Part shown: positions 52,642-63,009 of the stretch, piece by piece | Numbering within the stretch: the stretch's first letter is position 1 | Layout: the number at the start of each line of letters is the position of its first letter | From: Chondrus crispus | Taxonomy: Eukaryota > Rhodophyta > Florideophyceae > Gigartinales > Gigartinaceae | NCBI RefSeq assembly: GCF_000350225.1 | Contig: NW_005178929.1 | Coordinates: 142,697 to 206,696, forward strand | Length of the DNA: 64,000 nucleotides | Reading direction: 5' to 3' | Program-made: the position numbers and the translations under genes | The notes under the pieces: generated by a model | The model's input: the letters and a program-made list of their open reading frames with translations, nothing else | What the model was told of the DNA's origin: nothing | Databases searched by the model: none

Positions 52642-53360
52642 NNNNNNNNNNNNNNNNNNNNNNNNNNNNNNNNNNNNNNNNNNNNNNNNNNNNNNNNNNN
52701 NNNNNNNNNNNNNNNNNNNNNNNNNNNNNNNNNNNNNNNNNNNNNNNNNNNNNNNNNNNNNNNNNNNNNNNNNNNNNNNNNNNNNNNNNNNNNNNNNNNN
52801 NNNNNNNNNNNNNNNNNNNNNNNNNNNNNNNNNNNNNNNNNNNNNNNNNNNNNNNNNNNNNNNNNNNNNNNNNNNNNNNNNNNNNNNNNNNNNNNNNNNN
52901 NNNNNNNNNNNNNNNNNNNNNNNNNNNNNNNNNNNNNNNNNNNNNNNNNNNNNNNNNNNNNNNNNNNNNNNNNNNNNNNNNNNNNNNNNNNNNNNNNNNN
53001 NNNNNNNNNNNNNNNNNNNNNNNNNNNNNNNNNNNNNNNNNNNNNNNNNNNNNNNNNNNNNNNNNNNNNNNNNNNNNNNNNNNNNNNNNNNNNNNNNNNN
53101 NNNNNNNNNNNNNNNNNNNNNNNNNNNNNNNNNNNNNNNNNNNNNNNNNNNNNNNNNNNNNNNNNNNNNNNNNNNNNNNNNNNNNNNNNNNNNNNNNNNN
53201 NNNNNNNNNNNNNNNNNNNNNNNNNNNNNNNNNNNNNNNNNNNNNNNNNNNNNNNNNNNNNNNNNNNNNNNNNNNNNNNNNNNNNNNNNNNNNNNNNNNN
53301 NNNNNNNNNNNNNNNNNNNNNNNNNNNNNNNNNNNNNNNNNNNNNNNNNNNNNNNNNNNN
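52642..53360. other. assembly gap (719 N) followed by a C run
   Basis: Undetermined bases followed at 53361-53379 by nineteen C. A homopolymer at the edge probably stopped the assembly. The 5' end of the primase-like gene lies in or beyond it. Confidence 0.99.
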
Positions 53361-53603
53361 CCCCCCCCCCCCCCCCCCCTTTCACCCCGCGACCCACACA
53401 CTCCGTATTTCGCTACAACCCGAACGACGATCACATGGGCTATCATCTAAAGAAGGCCGCTCGTAAAGCCGTCAACCGCGCCGCCCTCACCGGCGTGGCA
53501 ATGACCTGCGCGCTCGTGGTGCGCGCCGCGACCACGGACCGAAGGGAGCGCTTAACATATATCCGAAGGAACTAGGCGTCCGGGTGCGGGAGCACGCGGC
53601 AGC

Positions 53604-54434
53604 ATGCTGTCCGCCTCGGACCGTCCAGTGTGGGAGCGCTCGTTCACGGTCACCTCCCGCGAGGGCCACCGTCTCGCGTGCCTCCTCACGGGCCCGGGCC
53701 TGGTGGGGGGCGCGGCCGCGCCACCCCCGGGGACCCCCGTCGTCGTCTTGTGCCACGGCTACACGGGCGGGAAGCGCAACAAACTATTGGCAGCTCTAGC
53801 AGCTCACCTGGTACACGCGGGGCACGTCGTCGCTCGTCTCGACTTCTCGGCCAATGGCGCGTCGACAGGTGTCTTTCGCTACTCTAACTATGCCGGAGAG
53901 GCGGACGAGCTGCGCGCCCTCATCGAGGAGCTGCGCCGTGATGGCCGCTTTAAAGTGTGCGCCATCGTCGGGCACTCGAAGGGCGCCGGCGTCGTGCTGT
54001 TGTATGGGCAGAAGTATAACGATGTCGACCGGATTGTTAACTTGGCCGGCAGGTGGAGGATGGAGCGTGGCATGCACGCCTTGTTCGGACCGCAGGCTAT
54101 GGCGACCATGGAGAGTGGCGCCCCGGTCACCGTAACAACTACCCGGGTCGATGGAGATGGAAATTTTGTACCGCTGGTGTACCAGATGACGTGGGAGCAA
54201 GTGCAGGAGCGCGCCGCTATGGATATGGCGGCAGCTGTGGAGGTGTTGAAGCAGGGGACCCGCGTCTTGACGGTGCATGGCGATCAGGATGAGATTATTC
54301 CAGTCGAAGACGGACGAGAGCTTAATGAGGCCGTTAGGGAAGGGGAGATGGTGGAGATTGAAGGAGCGAATCATAGTTTTGTAGGGTTTGAAGGAAGAGT
54401 TGCGGAGGCGATTTTGCAGTTTTTGGTTAGGTAG
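53604..54434 (+). CDS. alpha/beta hydrolase (serine aminopeptidase/S33-like)
   Basis: 276 residues from ATG 53604, intronless. The fold is clear: oxyanion strand-turn VVVLCHGYTGGK (46-57), nucleophile elbow GHSKG with S125, acid D229 in HGDQDEIIP, and H257 in GANHSF, in the order Ser-Asp-His. The best family match is the small cytosolic hydrolase group related to serine aminopeptidase S33 and plant esterase/lipase-like proteins (YBH-type); the substrate cannot be told. No leader or membrane segment is seen. It reads away from the primase-like gene, with the gap lying between their 5' ends. Confidence 0.88.
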   Translation: MLSASDRPVWERSFTVTSREGHRLACLLTGPGLVGGAAAPPPGTPVVVLCHGYTGGKRNKLLAALAAHLVHAGHVVARLDFSANGASTGVFRYSNYAGEADELRALIEELRRDGRFKVCAIVGHSKGAGVVLLYGQKYNDVDRIVNLAGRWRMERGMHALFGPQAMATMESGAPVTVTTTRVDGDGNFVPLVYQMTWEQVQERAAMDMAAAVEVLKQGTRVLTVHGDQDEIIPVEDGRELNEAVREGEMVEIEGANHSFVGFEGRVAEAILQFLVR

Positions 54435-55170
54435 GTTAGTTGTTGAGAGTCAGCTTTGGATAACTGTAGACGAGCTTTGTAAATATCCGCTAGTGTTCCT
54501 AGTCGTGTCCAGGAGTTTGTTTTGTCAATGAGGAGACGGGAGGTTGGGCTGATGACGCGATTACGGCAATATCTGGAGATCGTTATGGCTTTCTTCAAGG
54601 AAAAAGAGGGCATCTTCCTCGATCCTTTGAGCCATACTGGTTACTGTGGCATGCAGGGGCACTTTGGTCTCCCCTTGGATTTCTCCTCCAATCTCTTTTC
54701 TTTGACACCTGATGGCAATCATAAGTTTCTACTGTACTTTGTTTCTGCGTCCAAGGCAATCTTCTCATCCTCGTTTCTCTTTCTCGCAATACCTATTACA
54801 CGTATACACGCAGCGTAGCAGGCTTCGGGAACAAGAACAAAATAAACTTCTGTACTTGGCATGGTTTGGTTGGGTTACTTCGAAATTTCGACTTTCATTG
54901 GCTCCTGCCTTTTTTGACTCTTATGATCGCATAACGTTCGAGCCGGGCTGCAAGTCTTGTCCGCGACGAGCTTTCAGGAATTTTTATCTAACTCGCAACC
55001 TTCCAAGAGATGCCCGAGTATCTGAATTCATTTCACCCCGTCTTTGTATATTGCCTTCCAGACAACAGAGGAGCTCCTCAAACCACCGAATCGCCGCTTT
55101 CGTCTGCGACCCGTTTTTGTGTCACGTATTCTCAACTGAACGGGCGTCCAAGTTTACGCCAGACGTGATC
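54435..55170. other. spacer and promoter region of Spt5
   Basis: No gene recognised. It contains the 3' flank of the hydrolase gene and the presumed promoter of Spt5. Confidence 0.5.
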
Positions 55171-58100
55171 ATGTCGAAGCGCGGTGACCTTGATGGTAGG
55201 TTGCTGTATTCTCATTTGCTTGTTCACCAATTACGATTGCACTCTTTGCGCGCACACACACCCGCTAACGACTGACACATTTTCTTGCCTTCTTTCCATG
55301 CCTGCTTTTTGAAATTTTCGAAAATAGAGTACGACGAAGAGGACGGCGGGGACTATGATGACTATGGTGATGACCCCGAAGAAGATGCGCCTCGGGCGCG
55401 GAATCCCCGGAAAAAGAAGCGCCGAAAGGCCATAAACAACCTGCTCGATATCGAAGCCGAGGAGGACGATGCGGAGGATGAGGACGAAGACGACGATGTC
55501 GGCGGCGTTCGTGATCTCATCGCTGCGGACGACGATGACCATGACATTGGCGAGCAAGAGCAAATTAATGCCCAGCGGATGGAGCGCGAACGAGCACTGC
55601 GGAATGAAGACCCCGGCGAAATGGAGCGCTACGTTCGGGAGAGGTTTGGTGACGACAACGATCAGTACGACGACGAAGATGATACCGGTGCTCCAGATAC
55701 CTCGGGCATTGACCAACAGTCTTTGCTCCCGACGATTAAGGACCCAAGACTGTACATCGTCAGATGCAAACGACCCGGACACGAGCGGAAAGCCATCCTT
55801 CAGTTGCTGCAAAAGTCTTTCAATTTGCAGCGAAAGGGTATGGCACTGGGTATCTTTTCTGCCGTTGCCCCTGAGCACTTGAAAGGCCGCATCTACATCG
55901 AGGCGTACAGTTCAGCGCAGGTTGAGTATGCCGTCAGTGGGCTGGACCTGTTCTCCACGTATGAAGGGGTCAAAGCGCTCAACTTGGATGAGATGACTGA
56001 GGTTCTGAAAGCTGCAAAGAGAGCAGACAAGCAAAAGGAAGGAAATTGGGTGCGTATTTCAAGGGGTATGTATAAGGGAGATCTGGCTCAGGTCTGTGGC
56101 ATGCGGGAGGGGACGCATGAAGGTCAGCTGATGATTCGCTTGATTCCTCGACTGGATGTAAAGGGCGAGAAGGACGCAATGGAGGGACGAGACGTCTCTG
56201 AGGACGAAGAAGACAAGGAGAAGGCGAACGGCGCAAGGCGGAAAGGCCGTCCTCCTCAACACTTGTTTGACAAGAACGAGTTGTACCGTTTGACGGGAAG
56301 CGCAGATGTGTTTACCCAAAGGGATTTGGAGACCGGCGAAGTCTTTGAAGTATGGAATGAAGAAAAGTATCGACATGGACTGTTGTACAAAAAGGTTTCT
56401 GGGAAGAGTCTAATCACGGGAGAGCAAGTTAACCCACAGGTAGAAGAATTGGACCAATGGTTTGCGGCTGAAGCTCAGATGAGAATTACGTTCAAGGATG
56501 ACCCCACTTCTATGGATGCTGAGGAGGCTAACCGAGGACTAGGCCTGGACATTAATTCCATTGCAGGCAAAAACAACGCCAAACTCTTCAAAGGCGATTC
56601 CGTCCGCGTTACGGCTGGAGAGCAAAGAGGTGTGAGCGGAACGATCGCTGCTCTCAATGGAGAAGTTGTTCTGATACAGACGACGGAATTCCCTGAACCT
56701 TTGAGAGTGTCTCGGGTAGATGTTACAAAGCAGTTCAAAGTTGGAGATCATGTCAAGGTATCTTCCGGCAAGAAAGCGGGATATGCAGGTGCCATTGTCC
56801 GTGTCCAGGGCGACGTCCTCACGATATTTACTGATTCGACAAACGAGGAGATACGTGCACTGAGCACGCAAGTTGCTGATTCTTCGGATTTGACCACCGA
56901 GTTTGGATCTACTAGAATCAGTGCGCAGCAGAGTCGGTCACAGTACGAAATATTTGATTTGGTGCAGCTGCTCTCCGATGCGCACGACAAGGGAGTAGTT
57001 ATTCAGGTCAAGAACGAAGGCGTTCAGATATTGACGACACAGAACCAGACCAGAGTTGTTCCAGTCGCTGCCATCAAATGCAAACTACGAGACATATCCG
57101 TAAGAGCGATTGATTCTCGCGGCAACCCGATTGCACCGAACGACACCATTCATGTCGTGTCAGGGAGCCTAAAAGACAGACAAGGTATTGTCAAGCATGT
57201 AGCAGGGCCGGCCATTGTATTTTTCAAAGCAAGAGATGAGGTTCAGAACTGCGGGATAATGGCAGTACCGGCTTCTCATTGCGTGGCATCGACTGCCGCG
57301 GCAAGGAGACTTACCTCGACGCTTCACCAGCGGCGCGATGACTTTAAAATGCCGGCACCTATTCCCAGAGGCTCTTTGAGTGCAGGCGGGCGAGGAGGAG
57401 GTGGGGGTCGCTCTCGTGATCCTCTCTATCGCAAAGAGGTAAAAATCAAAGCAGGACCGTACAAGGGCCTCGTTGGGAGAGTCATGGACACAGCCGAAAC
57501 AACTGTTCGCGTCATGCTGAACGCGAAGTTGAAGGAGGTATCCGTTGCTCGGACAAAAGTGAGGGCTGTAAATGATACTACACCGTCAAGGAGCTCGTTT
57601 GGAGGACTTGCAGCAAGTGGAAGAGGTCTGCGAGAGCCAAATGCGCCAAGCATGGGATCTGGAGCAAGTCTCAACGGCAGGCAGTCATATTCTGCTCAGG
57701 CGCCTGCGAACGAAAGTATGTACAGAAGCCGAACGCCGCGAGTTGATCGATATTCGGCCCAGACACCTAGATATGGAATGGCAACGCCTCGGGTAGGGGC
57801 CATTACTCCAGCCCACAACGCCTATGGAAGCATGACTCCTGGTCGGGACGACTTCAGGCCTGGGAGAACGCCAGGGCCGGACGATTATTTGAACCCTTAC
57901 GGTCGTCCACAAGTTCCGCAAACTCCTTCCTCAGATATGGCAAATCCGTACCAACAATACCCGTCTGGTCCGCGAACACCCTCTACACCGGCAATGGGGG
58001 TACCGCGAACGCCTATCGGTGGTTCTTTCGGTGTGATGGAACCGCGGACGCCTGCAAATATTATTGAACCAAACACACCTGCGTATGCTGTGTTAGAACC

Positions 58101-58665
58101 TCGCACTCCAGCCCCAGGCATGGAGCCAGCCACTCCTGCACCTGGGTTGGAACCACGAACTCCAGCGCCTGGCCAAGAACCCCGCACGCCTGCACCTGGC
58201 GTAGAACCCAGCACGCCCATGGTTCAAGAACCGCCTACCCCACATGCTCCAGGTGTGGTTCCGCAAACGCCACATGTCCAAGATGAACAACCTGCTGAGT
58301 TAGGATATAGAGTCTTGATTGATGCGGAAGTATTAGTGGGAAGTCAGAACGGTTCAAGTGGAGTAGTTATCGATGCTACTTTCCACGGGGAATTGATCAC
58401 TGTGCGAATGTTAAATGGAGATGCAACGGGACAAACCATTACTGTTCCCGGGCAGGAAATCACACCAGTGCAGCCTCGCCCCGAGATGGCTGAGAGGAAA
58501 GAGCTTGTCAAGGTGCTGGATGGGCCCTCTGCTGGGCGTGTGGGTCGATTGCAAAATGTTGTCCAAGCAGCCGACGATACTCTGGAAGGATACATCCATT
58601 TCAACAGTGGGGAAACCGAAAAGCTCAGCATGTCATTTGTCGCCAAGTGCCATGAAGCCACATAA
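55171..58665 (+). CDS. SPT5: transcription elongation factor Spt5 (one intron, 55196-55327)
   Basis: ATG at 55171; a 132-nt GT-AG intron follows codon 8 (exon 55171-55195, then 55328-58665) and joins the frames in phase, giving 1120 residues. Order: acidic N-terminus with a basic KKKRRK patch; Spt5 NGN domain (about 149-240, beginning LYIVRCKRPG) that binds Spt4 and clamps RNA polymerase II; several KOW domains (GNWVRISRGMYKGD, LFKGDSVRVTAGEQRG, FKVGDHVKVSSGKKAG, a later KIKAGPYKGLVGRV); then a repeat tail (about 800-1000) of RTPAPG-EP-TP type, the phosphorylated C-terminal region; and a final domain near 1010-1120 (LGYRVLIDAEVLV onward, with LVKVLDGPSAGRVGRL). It acts in the nucleus with Spt4 as DSIF. 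The same terminal domain recurs in the next gene. Confidence 0.95.
55196..55327 (+). other. Spt5 intron 1
   Basis: 132 nt, GTAGGT at the donor and AAATAG at the acceptor. It splits the codon for residue 9 (G then AG). The alternative, a TTG start at 55285, would lose the ATG-started exon. Confidence 0.85.
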
Positions 58666-59383
58666 TGCTTTGTCCGCATTGTAAAGGAAAGAGCCGTATT
58701 CCTCCTTCAGGGACTTGTGCAGTATCAGAGGCCCGTGCCTGTTTGGAAACCAAAACCAAAATCATCGCTTCTTGTGTAAAGTGATAATTAAGGCGACCTG
58801 GGCGAGCCTGTGAAGATTCCCGAAAAGCCCAGAGGGTCGCACGAGACGAATCTCAAAGAGCAGCAACGGTTCTCTTCCGTGCGCAATTGACCGAAATCAT
58901 TCATTTTTCTCTTCATTTTTGTTCCTTTGACGTACGACAGGACGTAAACGTTCCGATTATCAGCAAGTCATAAACCTGGGATGCCTACCGACTTTAAAGC
59001 TGTGGGGATGACTCTGTCTCTCTGAATAGAGGTCATACGAGCACCTAGAATGCATTGTACATCTTACAACATTTATTAATCCTACTCATTCATAGATATA
59101 TATTTACGTATCGATGCCTCTGTTTTCTTGCTGTGAAGAAAGCTATCACAACAACGGGGTGTTTCGCAGTCTGCGTCTTCATTCGACTTCTTTTGCTCGC
59201 CGCCAAAAGAGGGGTAGGAACTCTCTGCTTCATCGAAGGCCACGGAAAGTGCTTCTTTTCTTCATTTGAACTGGAATTGGAGTGAGGCAGTCCTTTTTCC
59301 TTCTTTATTGGCGAAGGCTGGAGACGGTTTGGTTGTTCCTCGAGTCTGCGACGGGTCCCTTGTAAACTTCGAAACCCGAGCAG
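58666..59383. other. spacer between Spt5 and its small paralogue
   Basis: No gene recognised. AT-rich stretch near 59080-59110. Confidence 0.5.
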
Positions 59384-59899
59384 ATGAGTGGTGGCCACGA
59401 ATCAGAACAATCGTTTTTCGGCTCACCAACGCCATCGCCAACTGCTTCTTGGTGTCCTTCGCCCAAAATAGTGGAACCTATCATTGGATATCGATTGCTC
59501 TTAGACGTAGAAGTCGTTTTAAATTCTGAAGCAGGCTGTAGAGGCATCGTGACGGAGGCTGAAGTTGATGGTAGCATGGTGCGCATCAGCATGCTGGAGG
59601 ACAAGTATTGTCGCTCTGAAGTTTGTACGAAATGGGACGGCGTGATCCCCGTTCAGCCTTCCGTCGAAGACGTGGGAAAACGGAGATTGGTGAAAGTCTT
59701 AGACGGGCCGCATAAGAGGACGCTGGGGTGGTTACAAAGTATCAAAGACAAGGACGGCACAGGTGCAGTGGCTTGCGTTGAACTTTCAACGCGAGTGGTG
59801 ATCGAGTGTCCTTTGGACTTCGTGGCAATTGCACATGCTCCTCGAACAATTCGAAGCTCGCCACCACCAACTCGTCACTTGTGGCCACGAGATAGATAA
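59384..59899 (+). CDS. stand-alone Spt5 C-terminal-domain paralogue
   Basis: 171 residues from ATG 59384. Residues 30-150 align with the last 110 residues of the upstream Spt5: GYRLLLDVEVVL against GYRVLIDAEVLV, then VIPVQPSVEDVGKRRLVKVLDGP against ITPVQPRPEMAERKELVKVLDGP, and LDFVAIAH against MSFVAKCH. No NGN or KOW array is present. The first 28 residues contain SPTPSPT, like a scrap of the Ser/Thr-Pro tail. It lies 718 bp downstream of Spt5 in the same orientation, so a partial tandem duplication is likely. The frame is intact. It could compete with or regulate Spt5 binding to partners, but no function is known. Confidence 0.85.
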   Translation: MSGGHESEQSFFGSPTPSPTASWCPSPKIVEPIIGYRLLLDVEVVLNSEAGCRGIVTEAEVDGSMVRISMLEDKYCRSEVCTKWDGVIPVQPSVEDVGKRRLVKVLDGPHKRTLGWLQSIKDKDGTGAVACVELSTRVVIECPLDFVAIAHAPRTIRSSPPPTRHLWPRDR

Positions 59900-60015
59900 A
59901 GAAGAACAGAGAAGATAGCAATAAACTTCAACCGAAAACATATGCGATTATTTTATGTTGTTTTAGTTGAAGGAGAGTTACGCACAAGGCCTCGGCGAGG
60001 AAACGTCCGCATTGT

Positions 60016-61602
60016 CTAAGCGTCTGCATCGTTCACTTCCAATGCGGCAAAGGTATTTAAGAGGACAGGTCGTTTCTTTGAGTCATCGTCCTTCTTGTTA
60101 GAACCTTGAGCTGTTCCCGACGCCTTTTGGGGTGCGCCCTCCTTCGCACTTGACCATCTCTCACCTTGAGTCTTCGCCGTTGCATCCTTCGGAGTGGTCC
60201 ATTTTTCCACTTTCGGGTCAGCAGGGGTCACTTCTTTCGGATTCGGATCTGCACCCTCTGAAAGTGGTGCGGTAACGCGTGGGCCGGAGTTTTGCCTCAT
60301 GGCCAAATTCTTGGATGGGTCTGAATTTTCAAATCGGTGCCTTGGTTGTGATACTGACGAGGGTACACTCGGTTTGACACCGTCAATAGCGCGAGTATCA
60401 ACCTCTAGGACCGGTGGAGGCTTTGTGCGCGGCTTTAGAACAAGCTTTTTCCGCCCCGCCGGCGGAGGACCGGTCGGAATGGTGGGATCTTCCCTCTGTT
60501 CTGACGCGCCTCGCGGTGTCACACCTGCCCCTCTACTTGCACCTGCACTCCTTCCTTCGACGCCTCGTTCACCGCGTGAGCTTTGATCAAAGCCACCACC
60601 ACCGGATCTGTCAGTCCAACCAGAGCTCCAGGTCGAATCTCTCTGCCCTCCATGGGGAGAAGATGAGGGCATTGCCTCCATCCTTCTGTCTTTGGAACCG
60701 AAGCCATAACCGCTTCTCTCACGCTGACCGCCTCCACTACCACGACGATCGCCATCCACTTTGACGTGGACCGGACGGCCGCTTAACTTTGCGCCGTCGA
60801 CGGCCAGCCCGGCACTAAGATTTTCTTCTCCACGAATTGTGACTAACGCGGCTTTGATATTGCCGGTATCGTTATGGCGAGTGAGATGCACATCGGCAGG
60901 TGTAACGGCACAATGACGAAACAAGCTGGCGATCTCAACTTCGCTGGTATCGAAAGGCAAGTGAAAGACGTACAAGGTGGTAGTGGATCCAGCGGGAGCC
61001 GAAGCCGGGCTGGACGGCTGGCGACGTGGGGCCATTCCTGGAGCTGGGGCGCTTTCGCCTTCAATCTTGACTTGGACTGGGCGCCCGCAGAGCTTGACGT
61101 TATTCATAGCGAGGGCAGAATCCCGATTGGCATCACCACGCGTAGTGACAAGTGCAGCTTTGATATTTCCAGTGTCGCTGTATCTCATAAGGTTGACGTC
61201 GGTCCTTGCAACTCCGCAATGAGAAAAGAAGGAAGCGATCTCACCTTCATGAGTGTTAGATGGTAGGCGAGAGACATAAAGCGTTGTGGTGACAGAGCCA
61301 TTCGACGGCGCATTGGGACTGAAGCGCGGGGATGGAAATCCGGGGGCGGGGCCGCCGAGGCGGGGGCCGGAATTGAGGCGGCGCGGGTCCTGAGAGGCCA
61401 AGGAGCGGACGGAACCGCGTTGGTTTGCAGCCTCGTGGCGGAGGCGGTTGGCCAGGCGGGCGTCACTGGAGGAGGGCGCGGCCCATGCGTTAGCCGGGGG
61501 GGGGGCGGGGGCGGGCTTCGGGGGCGGGTCCGGGAGACATACCTCGGGGACGGCGAAGTCGCCGAAGCCCTCCTCGGTGTCCGAGGCCCAGTCGTCAGAC
61601 AT
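60016..61602 (-). CDS. two-RRM RNA-binding protein, eIF4B-like
   Basis: 528 residues from ATG 61602 (MSDDWASDTEEGF); the open frame upstream starts with TTG. Two RNA-recognition motifs share a format: TTLYVSRLPSNTHEGEIASFF and TTLYVFHLPFDTSEVEIASLF as RNP2-side strands, with NIKAALVTTRGD and NIKAALVTIRGEEN as RNP1-like blocks. The N-terminus is acidic and Pro-rich; the C-terminus is a long Gly/Arg/Ser-rich region with KKLVLKPRTKPP and a terminal KRPVLLNTFAALEV. The acidic start, the RRM and the KLxLKPR-type motif recall eIF4B/eIF4H, translation initiation factors that aid eIF4A helicase, but two tandem RRMs are not typical, so this is an analogy. Convergent with the Spt5 paralogue (116-bp spacer). 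Confidence 0.7.
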   Translation of the reverse strand: MSDDWASDTEEGFGDFAVPEVCLPDPPPKPAPAPPPANAWAAPSSSDARLANRLRHEAANQRGSVRSLASQDPRRLNSGPRLGGPAPGFPSPRFSPNAPSNGSVTTTLYVSRLPSNTHEGEIASFFSHCGVARTDVNLMRYSDTGNIKAALVTTRGDANRDSALAMNNVKLCGRPVQVKIEGESAPAPGMAPRRQPSSPASAPAGSTTTLYVFHLPFDTSEVEIASLFRHCAVTPADVHLTRHNDTGNIKAALVTIRGEENLSAGLAVDGAKLSGRPVHVKVDGDRRGSGGGQRERSGYGFGSKDRRMEAMPSSSPHGGQRDSTWSSGWTDRSGGGGFDQSSRGERGVEGRSAGASRGAGVTPRGASEQREDPTIPTGPPPAGRKKLVLKPRTKPPPVLEVDTRAIDGVKPSVPSSVSQPRHRFENSDPSKNLAMRQNSGPRVTAPLSEGADPNPKEVTPADPKVEKWTTPKDATAKTQGERWSSAKEGAPQKASGTAQGSNKKDDDSKKRPVLLNTFAALEVNDADA

Positions 61603-62239
61603 GACGAGCGGGATATGCCGACGCGTCCGGTGGGAATGGTAGGGGGCGGTCAAGGTTGAGGCGCGGGAGGAATGGGAGAGTGTGCGAGGGGTGGGGGCAG
61701 CGAAGCTGCCGCGGATGCAAAAAACGGTGACGAAGGCGGTCGATGCCAAATGATCTTTGAACGGTGCGGCGCGATTGCACGGGCGGGCGCGAGCTTTGCT
61801 GGTAGCCGGTGTCTGGCGGGTTGCAAAATTTTACATGTTTTTGGGAGACGTTTCCACGGATCAACGTGGCGACGTGGCATATCTTTGGATCTCAGAGCTG
61901 GAGTATGTGTACACGTGGTACTCAGAGAAGTGTTTCAGTCTCGATCCTTCACCTTGCAACGGATCAACCATGTCGTCTTGTGCTGGTGCCGAAAACCTGG
62001 CAACGAGATGGAAGAGGACCCTGTGATACCCTCACATTTCCTGAGAGCATACCTGCCTCCACGACACTCCGTAGTCCGCTATCGCTCGACGGAACGTCAG
62101 AGGTTGTGCATTCACTCCGCCTTCTCACGTGCGTCCGCCCCTTTCATCCTTTTCCACTGACAATCCTCCTCGCCGTAGAGTAGTGTACAAAGCCCCTACG
62201 CGCCGCTGTACCAGCACCCTCCCCCCCCCCCTGCACAAC
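61603..62239. promoter_or_regulatory. divergent promoter region
   Basis: 637 bp between the divergent eIF4B-like (minus) and plastid START-like (plus) genes. It ends with a C10-12 run just before the second ATG. No individual box could be assigned. Confidence 0.5.
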
Positions 62240-62881
62240 ATGGCGCGCGCAACCGCCCTGCAGCCCGCGTTCGCGCTAGCCGCGCCGCTGCGCGGCGCCG
62301 CACGGCCCTTGCGCCGCGCGTCCGCTTGCGCGCGCCAATTCCGGCGCTGCACGCCGTCTGCCAAGATGGTGCGCGTGTCGGTGCCGGTGTCCGTGGAGGC
62401 GCCGGCGCACTTCTGCCACCTGCTGTTCTCGGACCTGTCGCGGATGCCGGCGTGGTCGTCCACGCTCGAGTCCGTGACGCGCGACGCCGAGGACCCTGCG
62501 TTTTCCGAGTGGGTCTTCTCCTGGAACGGCATCCGCCTCTCGTGGCGCGCGCGCGACGAGGACGAGGACGAGGACGGGGACGAGGGCGTTCTGCCCCCCG
62601 GCGAGGACGCGCTCGGCCCGCCCGACGCGCGCACCATCCGATGGCGCTCCGTGTCAGGGCTCAACCATGTCGGCGCCGTCGAGTTCGTCCAGGTTGAGCA
62701 GGAGATGACAAAGGTCGTCATGACCGTGGATTATGACATCGCTTCGTTGCTCGCGGTCGTCATGCAGTCGGGCTTTGTGAACACGTTTGTGGAGAGCGCC
62801 ATTGCGAGCGACTTGCAGGGATTTAGGAAATATACTTTGCGCTCGCTGAGAAAAGAGCGCATAGCGCAAAGAAGATCATAA
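62240..62881 (+). CDS. plastid-targeted START/cyclase-like (SRPBCC) protein
   Basis: 213 residues from ATG 62240; a GTG at 62129 opens the frame but is not used. Residues 1-42 are Ala/Arg-rich with no acids, a plastid transit peptide. The rest has the polyketide-cyclase/SRPBCC pattern: VSVPVSVEAPAHFCHLLFSDLSRMPAWS at the start (described as two pieces, V-PVSVEAPA and LSRMPAWSSTLESV), an acidic insertion EDEDEDGDE, a WRSVSGLNHVGAVEF strand, and a C-terminal helix ending LRSLRKER. Plant and cyanobacterial relatives are small hydrophobic-pocket proteins, some in chloroplast lipid or pigment metabolism; the ligand is unknown. Convergent with the GET1-like gene 128 bp away. Confidence 0.8.
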   Translation: MARATALQPAFALAAPLRGAARPLRRASACARQFRRCTPSAKMVRVSVPVSVEAPAHFCHLLFSDLSRMPAWSSTLESVTRDAEDPAFSEWVFSWNGIRLSWRARDEDEDEDGDEGVLPPGEDALGPPDARTIRWRSVSGLNHVGAVEFVQVEQEMTKVVMTVDYDIASLLAVVMQSGFVNTFVESAIASDLQGFRKYTLRSLRKERIAQRRS

Positions 62882-63009
62882 TGAACATTTGTTTACCTCA
62901 ACTAGGCAAGCATCACCGTCACCCAGTTTTGTACAAAACTTGCATCCCGTCGTGTGCCGATCCTTTTGCCGCGGGTCGGCTGGTCAGACGCGACGCAGCA
63001 TCCGCAAGG

